Source of the DNA: Fimbriimonadales bacterium
GTDB taxonomy: Bacteria > Armatimonadota > Fimbriimonadia > Fimbriimonadales > ATM1
Assembly (NCBI GenBank): GCA_026129745.1
Contig: JAHCHL010000007.1
Coordinates: 1-64,000, forward strand
DNA length: 64,000 bases
Direction of reading: 5' to 3'
The translations under genes and the position numbers were made by a program. Of this stretch, positions 40,728-49,336 are shown one piece after another (the first letter of the stretch is position 1; each line of letters begins with the position of its first letter). The notes beneath the pieces were generated by a model. The model was given only the letters and a program-made list of their open reading frames with translations. It was not told the DNA's origin and did no database searches.

Positions 40728-42793
40728 TTTTTGTCGACGACTTCGAGCAAGACGGCGAGCGGAACGGCGCCTTCGATTGCAGGCTGGTCAAAAGTGGCGA
40801 CTTTGCGAAGCAGGCCCGCTCGATACGCTTCGATCACAACTTTTCTAAAGGGTGCGATCTTATCGTCGCCTGGACTCCGGGCGAACAGCTCAGGTGAGAA
40901 TGCGTACGCAATTTGCAGTGCTTGTTCCCTGCCACCGATAACGCTCTGATCGTAATTCAAATAAACGTGCGTCGTTTTCAACTTCGCAAGCGCATCGATC
41001 AATTGTTCCGGCTTGCTGATATCGTTCCATGGAATCAACAAACTGAAACCCGGAGACGCCCAATAGTATTCGACGTCCAGATAGAATCCTCTGACCTCGT
41101 CGAGAAGCGCAACCCGCATCTCAGGTTGAGCTCGCGCCATTTCATTGATGAACGCCGTCGCTTCCCAGAATGGAAACCGACGCATCGGACCGCCACCGAA
41201 GTCGCCGCCGGACAAGTACGCCGAATCGGGTTTGCCACTCGATACGAATTTGATCGCGTTTCCAAATTCGCTCGTCGCACCAGGCACGAACAACGTGTAG
41301 ACTCCCGCGAACCAAAAGAACGTGAAAGCGGATTGGATTCCAATCGCCGCAATGGCGATGCTTTTGAATGGGAGCTTTGAGATGGCTCCTCCTAAAAGGA
41401 ATGCGCCAGGAACCATGAGCGCTATGATGTATCGCGACTGCTGAGTCAGATAGAACCAACTGAGCAAGCAAATGAATATCGCCAAGACACAAAAGGCGTG
41501 CTCTTTTCGCATCCTTCCGCTAAAACACCACAGCAACATCGAAAGCGCCAGCAGCCCCCCCATTGCTCCCCAAAACGCGCCGCCATTGATTTGCTTGTGC
41601 GGCTGAACAGCCAAAGCAGTGATCGCACCAGGAATCACCAATGGGTGCTTGCTCTTTCCGTCCGCGCCCTTGTAGGCTTCTTGGTATTCGCTCCCGTCGA
41701 ATGTCCAAACGCCGAAGGTCTTTTGTTCGGTCGCGTATGCGTGAGCCATATCTTGAGTCCAGTCGCTTCCACCAAACACGCTATAGAAGAACGGATAAAC
41801 CGGGTTGCCAGTATTGATCACGTTCCGCAAATACCAAGGACTCGCAACGACCAACGCAATAACAACAATCGATGCACTCGCCATAGCGGATTTGCGCGTA
41901 GATCTGCCGAATAATCCAACAAGCAAGAGTGCGGCAACGATTGCGAACGCGACTTGAAAACCGGTGTACTTCGTCGCGAGCGACAGGCCCAAAATAACGC
42001 CGGCTAAGTACAGCCACTTCTTTTCGCTGTCTGAAACGTATAGCGCCGTCAAGACGATCGCAGCGCCTCCATAAAAGCCGTGAATGACGTCTTGATACGC
42101 GGTTCCTGGCTCCCATAAAGTTACGGGAACGCAAATGAATGCGAGTGCAGACCATAGCCCGGCTATTTTTCCGAACTTGTGCGCGACCAATCCGCCGACT
42201 CCAAGGCATGCGAGAATCGCAAAACACCAAGCGATCATCTTTGCGCCCGCTTGTCCGCCAAACTCTAATCCCCAGATATAAAGCATGTTGACGGTCGCAG
42301 GGATGTTGCTGTGATTCATCCAAGCGAGATAACTGACTTTGCCTTCGAGAAGCCAGATCTTACTCATGGCCAATTGATGGCTCGTCGTGTCCCAATCTGC
42401 TCCGGCACTCGGCGTAAACACAGCGGGAAGACGCAACAGTAAGAACAGAACGATTATAACGACGATGATTCTCGTTTGAGAATCCGTTCCCTCTTTTGGG
42501 CTCAAGTCGTTCCGATGCTTCAAAAGTCCAAAACCGCCGACCGCAACCCAAACAACTGCACCAACATAAAAGAACCAGGAATGCGCGAACGTACCTGCCA
42601 ATCCGGCTAAGAAAGTCAATAGTCCAATCGCGCCCAGTCCGATTGCACCCGATAGTCCCCAAACTGCGGAAGCTGGTATCCCCCTGACCCAACGGCCGAT
42701 GAGCAATGCGCCGATTCCAACCGCGAAGAGCGTTCCAAGCAAGCCGAAGAGAACAGCAGCGACCGGCACGCTCTCAAATCGATACTCGCCCAT
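40724..42793 (-). CDS. Polytopic membrane protein, dolichyl-mannosyltransferase-like (GT-C type)
   Basis: A 689-residue protein with about twelve hydrophobic helices and a C-terminal soluble domain (about 525-689). An early extracytoplasmic loop contains 'GADWDTTSHQLAMSKIW', similar in position to the Asp-containing loop of GT-C glycosyltransferases (PMT/ArnT) that use polyprenyl-phosphate sugars. Helices include 'FGLLGTLFAVGIGALLIG', 'LYLAGVILGLSLATKYTGF' and 'AILLVGLFG'-like segments. A hydrolase or transporter role is less likely. Acceptor and donor unknown. Confidence 0.68.
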   Translation of the reverse strand: MGEYRFESVPVAAVLFGLLGTLFAVGIGALLIGRWVRGIPASAVWGLSGAIGLGAIGLLTFLAGLAGTFAHSWFFYVGAVVWVAVGGFGLLKHRNDLSPKEGTDSQTRIIVVIIVLFLLLRLPAVFTPSAGADWDTTSHQLAMSKIWLLEGKVSYLAWMNHSNIPATVNMLYIWGLEFGGQAGAKMIAWCFAILACLGVGGLVAHKFGKIAGLWSALAFICVPVTLWEPGTAYQDVIHGFYGGAAIVLTALYVSDSEKKWLYLAGVILGLSLATKYTGFQVAFAIVAALLLVGLFGRSTRKSAMASASIVVIALVVASPWYLRNVINTGNPVYPFFYSVFGGSDWTQDMAHAYATEQKTFGVWTFDGSEYQEAYKGADGKSKHPLVIPGAITALAVQPHKQINGGAFWGAMGGLLALSMLLWCFSGRMRKEHAFCVLAIFICLLSWFYLTQQSRYIIALMVPGAFLLGGAISKLPFKSIAIAAIGIQSAFTFFWFAGVYTLFVPGATSEFGNAIKFVSSGKPDSAYLSGGDFGGGPMRRFPFWEATAFINEMARAQPEMRVALLDEVRGFYLDVEYYWASPGFSLLIPWNDISKPEQLIDALAKLKTTHVYLNYDQSVIGGREQALQIAYAFSPELFARSPGDDKIAPFRKVVIEAYRAGLLRKVATFDQPAIEGAVPLAVLLEVVDKN

Positions 42794-42808
42794 CGAACGA
42801 TTATGCGC

Positions 42809-43615
42809 CTATCGCCTGGGGTCGTTGGGAATCCTCGCCTCTCCCCACAGCTCGAGCAGTCCGTTTCGGCTCTTCAGTTCACTAATGTGAAACGCGCCGA
42901 AAAGTCGTAAGTCGGCGTCGATGTCCAGAATTGGATTCAGGCTGTCCAAAAGAATTCTTCCGGATCCGTCCAGCGGCAGGCGTCCGTCAAGCAGCATCCA
43001 TGCGTCTTCGAGCCAAAGTTCGACGCCGTTCTTTGGAACAAGCCTTGCACTAACATAGAACTCAGTTGAGAACAGCAAAAAGTCGCCTTTGCCTTCGACG
43101 TAGACCTTGTCGTTCTCCAACTTGACTGAAACGGTCTTGATTTCACGATACTTGTGAAGAATGAAACGCTCCAAGGCAGTCGCGTTCATGCGCACATATC
43201 CCGGGCCGACGCCTGACTTGCTGAGCCTGATCTTCCCCTCCTTCCGCGCAAGCCCGAAATCGTAGCGGCAGTCGACGATGGTCGCGGAGAGTTCTTCAAC
43301 GCCAAGCGCACGCAGATTAAAGTTCAACAGCGACAGCCTGAGGGTTCTGATGTAGCCCGTTTGGGCACGATCGGGCTCTGTAAACAACGGCAAACCTGAA
43401 ACCGAGAAGTCGCTCGCCAGAATCGAAACATCATGCAGCCGCCCAGATGCACCGCCGAAAATGCCGTCGATGTCCGCCTTGACCTTCACCGACTTTTCGT
43501 CGCCCTGAAGATGGGAAGCCAATTCGCTGGCGGCAAGCCGCTCGAACCTGCCAACCTCCGATTCGACCGCGTACCCAGCCAGGGCGCCCAATCCTGCCAG
43601 AAGTAGCGGTATCAC
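42809..43615 (-). CDS. DUF2993 (LmeA-like) protein
   Basis: A 268-residue protein with an N-terminal hydrophobic stretch ('MIPLLLAGLGALAGYAV') and a body matching DUF2993: 'SEVGRFERLAASELASHL', 'VKVKADIDGIFGGASGRLHD', 'IRTLRLSLLNFNLRALGVEE' and 'RMNATALERFILHKYREIKT'. LmeA of mycobacteria, in this family, acts in lipoglycan metabolism in the envelope, probably in lipid or glycan binding. It is 15 bp upstream of the glycosyltransferase-like gene on the same strand, so both may serve envelope glycan synthesis. Confidence 0.78.
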   Translation of the reverse strand: MIPLLLAGLGALAGYAVESEVGRFERLAASELASHLQGDEKSVKVKADIDGIFGGASGRLHDVSILASDFSVSGLPLFTEPDRAQTGYIRTLRLSLLNFNLRALGVEELSATIVDCRYDFGLARKEGKIRLSKSGVGPGYVRMNATALERFILHKYREIKTVSVKLENDKVYVEGKGDFLLFSTEFYVSARLVPKNGVELWLEDAWMLLDGRLPLDGSGRILLDSLNPILDIDADLRLFGAFHISELKSRNGLLELWGEARIPNDPRR

Positions 43616-43699
43616 TTCGCCACCGTCCAGGGGATAGAATCGTAGAAAGAGTGGCCGGTACCCACACCGGCATTTTAGCGTCCGATCGCCACAAATGAG

Positions 43700-44743
43700 A
43701 TGAACATGATTTCAGACCTGAAGTCCTTGCACGAATCCCACCGAGCAACCTGGAATGGAGACCTCCCGGCCGACTATGGCTCGGCAGACGCGGAATACCG
43801 CCTCCTGAGAGAGTCCTGCGGATGGATCGACTTCTCGAACGTTGGGAAGGCCATTCTCACGGGAGAAGACAGAAAAGGCTGGCTCCAAGGCCAAATCACT
43901 CAGGACTTACGAAACTTCGGTGATGGGACCTACGCCCAGGCCTGCATCCTGTCGCCAACTGGGCAGATCGTAGCGGACATAGGGCTTTGGGGACTCGGCG
44001 AAGAATTCGCGATGCTGCTTCCGTCGACGTCTGCCGAAGCCGCCCTGAAAAGGCTGCGACAGATGCTGATCTTAGAGGATGTAAAAATCGAGGAACTGAC
44101 GAGCAGCCACGGACTGATTTCGATTCAGGGACCGACAGCTTCCGAGATCCTCGGCGACAGAATCGAACTGCCACGGCTCAGCGCAGGCGTCGTACAGCTC
44201 AAGAAGGGCGAAGTCCGTCTTTTGCGGCACGACCGCTCGGGGATGGGCGGATGGGACTTGCTCTTTCCTTCCGAATTGGTCAAAGACGTTGTCAAGATTC
44301 TGGACGGCATCGAACCCGTTGGCTACAGCGCATGGAACGCGGCACGAATCGAAGTCGGAATCCCAGTCTACGGCCAGGACATCGACGAACGAACGCTCGC
44401 GATGGAGATGGGGCCTGACTTCATCTCACGCACGATCTCGTTTGACAAGGGTTGCTACACCGGACAAGAGATCGTGCAGCGAATCCATGCTCGCGGACAC
44501 GCGAACCGCAGTTGGGTTGGGCTTATTGCAGAAGACGAATTTGCGGCGGGCGCTAACGTCTCGCACCCGAACCGCGAGGACGCCGGCAAAGTAACGTCGT
44601 ATGCCAACTCCCCAGACTACGGCCCGATCGGAGCCGCAATGATCCGAGCGGAAGTCGCGCGCGATGGCGATATCGTCTCAATACAGACTGACAAAGGCCC
44701 CATCAGCGCAGAAGTCGTCATCATGCCGATCCGGCAAGTCTAA
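43700..44743 (+). CDS. ygfZ: Folate-binding YgfZ/GcvT-like protein
   Basis: A 347-residue protein with the GcvT fold: 'CGWIDFSNVGKAILTGEDR', 'GWLQGQITQDLRNFGDGTYA', 'LSPTGQIVADIGLW'. The YgfZ signature KGCYTGQEIVQR (with the reactive Cys) at about residue 250 identifies it as the iron-sulfur-assembly/repair tRNA-like folate protein rather than true aminomethyltransferase. No other glycine-cleavage gene is nearby. Two in-frame Mets (43700, 43706) are possible starts. Divergent from the DUF2993 gene. Confidence 0.9.
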   Translation: MNMISDLKSLHESHRATWNGDLPADYGSADAEYRLLRESCGWIDFSNVGKAILTGEDRKGWLQGQITQDLRNFGDGTYAQACILSPTGQIVADIGLWGLGEEFAMLLPSTSAEAALKRLRQMLILEDVKIEELTSSHGLISIQGPTASEILGDRIELPRLSAGVVQLKKGEVRLLRHDRSGMGGWDLLFPSELVKDVVKILDGIEPVGYSAWNAARIEVGIPVYGQDIDERTLAMEMGPDFISRTISFDKGCYTGQEIVQRIHARGHANRSWVGLIAEDEFAAGANVSHPNREDAGKVTSYANSPDYGPIGAAMIRAEVARDGDIVSIQTDKGPISAEVVIMPIRQV

Positions 44744-44746
44744 GGC

Positions 44747-45004
44747 TTACTTCTCGTCTGGGTCTCTTCGCTCTACGACAATCGTACAGTCCGTCGCCAA
44801 TGCCGCGAGTGCGCCGATCGCCGCCCATATGGGAAGCAGTGCGACGCCAACTACGCCAATCGTCAATGGCACTTCCATTAGCGTGTCGCCCTTCTCATTC
44901 TTGATGATGATCCGGCGCACATTTCCCTCATGGACCAGTTCCTTCACCTTCGCGAGGAGGTTGTCGCCAGAGACCTTGAATTCTTCAGACTGCTTATCGG
45001 GCAC
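44747..45004 (-). CDS. DUF4342 protein
   Basis: An 85-residue protein with a helical N-terminus ('EEFKVSGDNLLAKVKELVHE'), a charged central strand ('NVRRIIIKNEKGDTLMEVPL') and a C-terminal hydrophobic helix ('GVVGVALLPIWAAIGALAAL'). This is the DUF4342 layout, thought to be a small membrane-associated protein. It ends four bases beyond the convergent ygfZ stop. Its start is 30-50 bp from the groES promoter region. Confidence 0.8.
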   Translation of the reverse strand: MPDKQSEEFKVSGDNLLAKVKELVHEGNVRRIIIKNEKGDTLMEVPLTIGVVGVALLPIWAAIGALAALATDCTIVVERRDPDEK

Positions 45005-45037
45005 CTACATGGGTTCTTCTCCCGCAACTCGCGCTCC

Positions 45038-45060
45038 TGCTTCGATGTATAATCGAAGCA
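45038..45060 (+). promoter_or_regulatory. groESL -10 box embedded in a second palindrome
   Basis: A consensus TATAAT (45048-45053) lies within a perfect inverted repeat TGCTTCGAT, five bases, ATCGAAGCA, ending exactly where the CIRCE element begins. Anything bound to the palindrome would occlude the -10 box. A good -35 is not evident upstream. The two adjacent dyads suggest double control of groESL; the protein binding the second is unknown. Confidence 0.6.
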
Positions 45061-45087
45061 TTAGCACTCTAACCACTCGAGTGCCAA
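45061..45087 (+). promoter_or_regulatory. CIRCE operator (HrcA site)
   Basis: TTAGCACTC, nine bases, GAGTGCCAA matches the CIRCE consensus (TTAGCACTC-N9-GAGTGCTAA) at 17 of 18 arm positions. It lies between the -10 box and the groES start. HrcA binding here represses groESL until heat stress. Confidence 0.95.
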
Positions 45088-45112
45088 TCCAGTTCTTTGG
45101 GAGTTTTTTGAA

Positions 45113-45463
45113 ATGAAGATGAAACCTCTTCACGACAGGATCATTGTCAAGCCTTCGGAGAAAGAAACGGTCACCGCTTCGGGCATCGTTCTGCCCGACT
45201 CTGCCCAGGAGAAGCCGCTCCGCGGAGAGGTGATCGCGGTCGGCCCAGGCAAGCAGCTCGACAACGGAAAGGTTGTGGAACTCGAAGTCAAAGTCTCCGA
45301 CATCGTCCTGTATGGAAAGTACTCAGGCACCGAAGTCAAAGTCGATGGGCAGGATGTCGTCATTCTGCGTCAAGACGACGTGCTTGCGGTCATCGACGGC
45401 GGATCTGCAAAACCTGCGTCGAACGACAAGAAGGCGAAAGCGCCGAAGAAGGGCAAGAAGTAA
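45113..45463 (+). CDS. groES: Co-chaperonin GroES
   Basis: A 116-residue heptameric lid of the GroEL chaperonin. Clear motifs: '[20 protein letters not shown]', '[20 protein letters not shown]', '[20 protein letters not shown]' and 'QDDVLAVID'. The C-terminus is extended by about 20 residues rich in Lys, Ala and Gly ('[11 protein letters not shown]'), which most GroES proteins lack. It is followed directly by groEL (TAATG overlap). Confidence 0.97.
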   Translation: MKMKPLHDRIIVKPSEKETVTASGIVLPDSAQEKPLRGEVIAVGPGKQLDNGKVVELEVKVSDIVLYGKYSGTEVKVDGQDVVILRQDDVLAVIDGGSAKPASNDKKAKAPKKGKK

Positions 45464-47067
45464 TGGCAGCCAAGTCACTCAAGTACGGAATGGACGCCCG
45501 CGCAGCTATCCAATCGGGCGTCAACAAAATGGCGGATGCATTGCGCGTAACGCTTGGCCCACGTGGTCGTACGGTCGGTATCGACAAGAAGTTCGGTGGC
45601 CCGACTCTCGTCGACGACGGCGTCACCATTGCGAAGGAAATCGAACTCGAGGATCGATTCGAGAACATGGGTGCATTGCTGATTCGCGAAGTCAGCAGCC
45701 GAACCAACGACCAAGCCGGCGACGGAACGACGACCAGCGCCATTCTCGCGCAAGCGATTCTCAACGAAGGAATGCGAAGCGTCACCAGCGGGTCGAACCC
45801 GATCGCGCTCAAGCGTGGAATCGACAAAGCGGCCGACGCAGTCGTCGAAGAATTGAAAAAGCAAAGCCGAAAGCTGAAAGGCGTCGAAGATGCAATCAAA
45901 GTTGCGACAATCTCCAGCAAAAACGACGACATCGGACAGAAAGTTGGAGAAGCGGTCTACAAAGTGGGACTCGATGGAGTTGTCACGGTCGAAGAAGGAA
46001 AGAGCATGGAGACAATCGTCGAAGAAGTTGAAGGACTTCGCTTCGACAAGGGCTATATCAGCCCTTACTTCGTGACGAACGCGACAAGCATGGAGGTCGT
46101 TTACGAAGATCCTCTCATCCTCTTCTATGAAAAGAAGATAAGCAACGTCCCTGACTTGCTTCCTTTCCTGGAGAAGGCCGCGCAGACAGGCAGACCCGTC
46201 ATCATCATCGCCGAAGATGTCGAAAGCGAACCGCTCGCGATGCTTGTGCTAAACAGAATCAGAGGCGGATTCCGATGCGCAGCGATCAAAGCTCCTGGTT
46301 TCGGCGATCGCCGCAAGGCGATGCTCGAAGACATGGCGATTCTGACTGGCGGAAAAGTCGTCAGTGAAGAGCTTGGCATGACTCTCGAAAATGTCGCAAT
46401 GGACATGCTTGGAAGCTGCCAGCGAATCGTCGTCACTCGTGAGCACACAACAATAGTCGGCGGCAAAGGCAAGAAGTCCGACATCGACGGCAGAATCAAG
46501 CAAATCAAGCAACAGATCGAAAAGGCTACGAGCAACTACGACAAAGAGAAGCTTTCCGAGCGTCTCGCCAAACTCGTCGGAGGAGTCACGGTCATCAAAG
46601 TCGGCGCAGTCACTGAATCGGAAATGAAGGAGCGCAAGGAGCGAATCACGGACGCGCTCAACGCTACAAGAGCAGCCCTCGAGGAAGGCATCGTTTCCGG
46701 CGGTGGATTGGCTCTATTGCGTGCATCGAATGCGATCGACAAGGTGAATCTCCACGGTGACGAAGCAATTGGTGCAACCATTCTCAAACGGGCGCTCGCA
46801 GCGCCGCTTAGAACCATTGCGGACAATTCTGGTGTCGAAGGCAGCGCAATCGTAGAAAGGGTTCGCAAGCAATCCGGAACAGTCGGATTCGATGCGGGAC
46901 AACTTAAGATCCATGATCTGATGGCCGCTGGAATCATCGACCCAACCAAGGTTGTCCGACTTTGCTTGCAAAACGCTGCATCGATCGCGGGACTGTTGCT
47001 AACGACGGAAGCCGCAGTCGCGGACGTGCAGGAAGACGACGTTCCACACACACCACCTGCATACTAA
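45463..47067 (+). CDS. groEL: Chaperonin GroEL
   Basis: A 534-residue ATP-dependent folding chamber. Starts at the TAATG junction with groES. Nucleotide motif 'QAGDGTTTSAILAQAIL' and equatorial, intermediate and apical regions are of normal order ('GPRGRTVGIDKKFGGPTLVD', 'VVTVEEGKSMETIVEEVEGL', 'AIKAPGFGDRRKAMLEDMA', 'GIVSGGGLALLRA'). It ends in 'EDDVPHTPPAY' and lacks the Gly-Gly-Met repeat tail typical of the cavity floor. Confidence 0.97.
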   Translation: MAAKSLKYGMDARAAIQSGVNKMADALRVTLGPRGRTVGIDKKFGGPTLVDDGVTIAKEIELEDRFENMGALLIREVSSRTNDQAGDGTTTSAILAQAILNEGMRSVTSGSNPIALKRGIDKAADAVVEELKKQSRKLKGVEDAIKVATISSKNDDIGQKVGEAVYKVGLDGVVTVEEGKSMETIVEEVEGLRFDKGYISPYFVTNATSMEVVYEDPLILFYEKKISNVPDLLPFLEKAAQTGRPVIIIAEDVESEPLAMLVLNRIRGGFRCAAIKAPGFGDRRKAMLEDMAILTGGKVVSEELGMTLENVAMDMLGSCQRIVVTREHTTIVGGKGKKSDIDGRIKQIKQQIEKATSNYDKEKLSERLAKLVGGVTVIKVGAVTESEMKERKERITDALNATRAALEEGIVSGGGLALLRASNAIDKVNLHGDEAIGATILKRALAAPLRTIADNSGVEGSAIVERVRKQSGTVGFDAGQLKIHDLMAAGIIDPTKVVRLCLQNAASIAGLLLTTEAAVADVQEDDVPHTPPAY

Positions 47068-47077
47068 ACAGATAGAA

Positions 47078-47103
47078 CGGTCGGCGCATGACTGCGCCGA
47101 CCG
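47078..47103 (+). terminator. Hairpin after groEL, followed by C7A9 tract
   Basis: CGGTCGGCGCA, loop TGAC, TGCGCCGACCG form a perfect 11-bp stem ten bases after the groEL stop. A homopolymer pair of seven C and nine A follows at 47113-47128. On the plus strand there is no T-run, but on the minus strand the complementary T9G7 precedes the stem, between it and the convergent pseudopilin gene. Confidence 0.75.
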
Positions 47104-47135
47104 ATACATCATCCCCCCCAAAAAAAAATCAGTTG

Positions 47136-47468
47136 TTATTGCTCAGGATGCGGATGCTCCGCAAGGCTGCAACTCGAAAGTGTGCCGATTGTGCCGTAGT
47201 CGTAAGTTCCACTCATTGGACATTGCGGATTGCCACGAATGTAAGGTGATATGTCGCTAAACGCAACAGGCGTTCCGTTCGACAGTCGCATCTCAATGGC
47301 GAGCTGAACTTTCGCTGAATCGAACTGACGAAGATTGCTCTGGCATGTTCGAAGCGCAGACTTTCTTCGCGCCGTCATCATCTGCGGCAATGCGATCGAA
47401 ATCAGAATGCCAATGATCAGAATCACGATCATGATTTCGACAAGTGTAAATCCACGTTTGGCTTTCAT
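47136..47468 (-). CDS. Type II/IV pseudopilin (prepilin-type N-terminus)
   Basis: A 110-residue prepilin-like protein. The cleavage/methylation site 'KRGFTLVEIMIVILIIGILI' (G-F-T-L-V-E with Glu5 and the hydrophobic helix) is followed by a short globular part ('SALRTCQSNLRQFDSAKVQL'). The ATG at 47468 is preferred because a GGAG site lies nine bases upstream; a start six codons earlier is possible. It belongs to the DUF1559/GspG-like small pseudopilins found in many copies in such genomes. Its secretion or pilus genes are not here. Confidence 0.88.
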   Translation of the reverse strand: MKAKRGFTLVEIMIVILIIGILISIALPQMMTARRKSALRTCQSNLRQFDSAKVQLAIEMRLSNGTPVAFSDISPYIRGNPQCPMSGTYDYGTIGTLSSCSLAEHPHPEQ

Positions 47469-47602
47469 GCGTCTTTTCTCCAACATGTGGCCTCATGGAC
47501 GGGAGTCAAGTCCGGGCGGCGGCTAGGACCCAACCCCGCGTCCACTGCCTTATTCCACGCGAATTGAACGCTTAACCTGAAACTCTTACCGGGCATTCGA
47601 TC

Positions 47603-48796
47603 ATGCGGTACTCTCACTTTGTGCACGACTCAACGCTCGACGCAATGTGGCGCGAGCACTTCTCTGGAAAGCCAACTCTGTTCGCGTCTGCGCCGGGAAG
47701 AGTCAATCTGATTGGTGAACACACCGACTACAACGAAGGGTTCGTCTTTCCTGCCGCAATCGATCGCAGAACGAACGCTTTGCTGAGAACAACTGCCGGC
47801 TCCTTTCGTGTGCTGTCGAATCAAGCTGGACCGTCCGCGCAATTCTTCCCGGGAGAAACTGTCAAAGGTCGAAATTGGGCGCGATACGCTGCTGCTTGCG
47901 CCAAGAGGCTCCAAGATCATACTGGCGAAACTCCTCCGGCCCTCGAAGGAGTGCTGAATTCGCACATCCCGTCAGGATCGGGCCTGAGTTCGAGCGCTGC
48001 CCTCGACCTGTGCTTCCTTACCGCATGGAACGAACTTTGCCGATACGGATTCACACCCAAACAGCTCGCCCTCATGGCGGCTGAAGCGGACAATCTATAC
48101 GTTGGCGTTCAATCCGGGATCATGGATCAAATGGCGTCTGCTTTAGGAGAAGAAGGCAAGGCGCTTTTCATCGACACGCGATCTCAAGAATACTGGGCGC
48201 ATAGCCTTCCGCCAGGAATCGACATCGCGATTCTCGACACTCGCAAACCGCGAGCTCTCGCTGCCTCTGCCTACAACGACCGAGTCCGAGAATGCAAGCA
48301 AGCGGTCGATGCCATTGTCTTGCACGATCCTGCCGTCAAGTCGCTGCGCGATGTGACCCTCGACCAAGTTGAATCTGCTGAAATGAACGAAGTGGTTCGA
48401 AAACGCGCACGCCACGTTGTTTCGGAAAATGCGAGGGCGATTGCATTTCGGGACGCGCTCGAATCCAGCAACTTGCCCGCTCTCGGCAGACTCGCGAGGG
48501 AGTCCCATGAGAGCCTGCGAAACGACTATGAGGTTTCCTGCCGCGAACTCGACGCCATGGCGCGAGCAGCGTGGAACGCACCCGGGTGTGTGGCGGCCCG
48601 CATGACGGGAGCGGGATTCGGCGGATGCTGCGTCGCTCTTGTTGTTTCAGACCTCTATCTGGAATTTGAGGCATCCGTTCGGGCGTCATATGGAATGTAC
48701 GGCTACCGAGAGCCCGCGCTTTTCAGGACATCGGCCGCCCAGGGGGGCCTGGCAATCATACTGGGGAACCATTCCCAGGAACTATCGTCGGAATAA
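47603..48796 (+). CDS. galK: Galactokinase
   Basis: A 397-residue GHMP-family kinase that makes galactose-1-phosphate. Motif 1 'APGRVNLIGEHTDYNEG', the ATP-loop 'IPSGSGLSSSAALDLC' and motif 3 'ARMTGAGFGGCCVALV' are complete, with the catalytic Asp in 'GIMDQMASALG'. galT/galE are not adjacent. The first 15 residues may be longer than necessary; the start at 47603 lacks a strong ribosome site. Confidence 0.96.
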   Translation: MRYSHFVHDSTLDAMWREHFSGKPTLFASAPGRVNLIGEHTDYNEGFVFPAAIDRRTNALLRTTAGSFRVLSNQAGPSAQFFPGETVKGRNWARYAAACAKRLQDHTGETPPALEGVLNSHIPSGSGLSSSAALDLCFLTAWNELCRYGFTPKQLALMAAEADNLYVGVQSGIMDQMASALGEEGKALFIDTRSQEYWAHSLPPGIDIAILDTRKPRALAASAYNDRVRECKQAVDAIVLHDPAVKSLRDVTLDQVESAEMNEVVRKRARHVVSENARAIAFRDALESSNLPALGRLARESHESLRNDYEVSCRELDAMARAAWNAPGCVAARMTGAGFGGCCVALVVSDLYLEFEASVRASYGMYGYREPALFRTSAAQGGLAIILGNHSQELSSE

Positions 48797-48941
48797 ACGG
48801 AGTTCACGTTTCGACCGAGAATCTGGAGGAAAGCCGCCGTCATCGGATTCAGGGAATTGATGGCCCGTAGATGACGGTCCGAACTCGAAAGTATAGAAAT
48901 TTGTGGCCGCGCGTCTCAGATTTCTTCCGAAGTATGGAATG

Positions 48942-48982
48942 ACCCCTTCAGGCGGCAAGTCCAGCCAACTGGAGCGAGGGGT
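48942..48982 (+). promoter_or_regulatory. Nested hairpin covering the ribosome site of the LuxR-type gene
   Basis: ACCCCT (48942-48947) pairs with AGGGGT (48977-48982), enclosing a second hairpin TCCAG-CCAA-CTGGA (48960-48973). The GGAG and AGGGG ribosome-site candidates both fall in paired arms, five to fourteen bases before the ATG. A switch between open and closed forms would control translation. The pairing is visible; regulation is inferred. Confidence 0.45.
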
Positions 48983-48987
48983 GAATC

Positions 48988-49263
48988 ATGGCAATGCCTA
49001 CGTCTAGAATGGAGTCGAACGGACGTCCCGTTCGCCTCACCAAGAGAGAGATCGAAGTTCTATCGCTGATTGCGCAAGGCTACAGCAGCAAGGAAGCCGC
49101 TGAGCATCTGTTCGTTTCTAAGCGAACGGTTGACTTCCATCTCGCCAACATCTATGGAAAGCTGCAAGTGAACAACCGCGTCCAAGCGTTTCGCGCCGCG
49201 ACGCGACTCGGCTTGATTCCTTTCGAGCCAACGTTCAGCAGCCACTCCGGCGGCGAGTCGTAG
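48988..49263 (+). CDS. LuxR-type HTH regulator (minimal)
   Basis: A 91-residue protein that is almost entirely a LuxR/NarL helix-turn-helix: 'LTKREIEVLSLIAQGYSSKE', 'AAEHLFVSKRTVDFHLANIY', 'GKLQVNNRVQAFRAATRLGL'. No receiver or ligand domain is attached, so it must be controlled by level or partner. A strong terminator follows. Target genes unknown. Confidence 0.9.
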   Translation: MAMPTSRMESNGRPVRLTKREIEVLSLIAQGYSSKEAAEHLFVSKRTVDFHLANIYGKLQVNNRVQAFRAATRLGLIPFEPTFSSHSGGES

Positions 49264-49283
49264 GGCTCTTAGCAAACGATCTC

Positions 49284-49326
49284 GGCGTGGCGACCCAATC
49301 GGGTCGTCACGCCATTTTGGTTTTTT
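49284..49326 (+). terminator. Rho-independent terminator after the LuxR-type gene
   Basis: GGCGTGGCGACCC, loop AATC, GGGTCGTCACGCC form a 13-bp stem with one G-U pair, followed by ATTTTGGTTTTTT. This is the best classical terminator in the window. The T-run lies 11 bp from the end of the convergent S41 protease gene. Confidence 0.92.
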
Positions 49327-49336
49327 AGAGTCGTCC

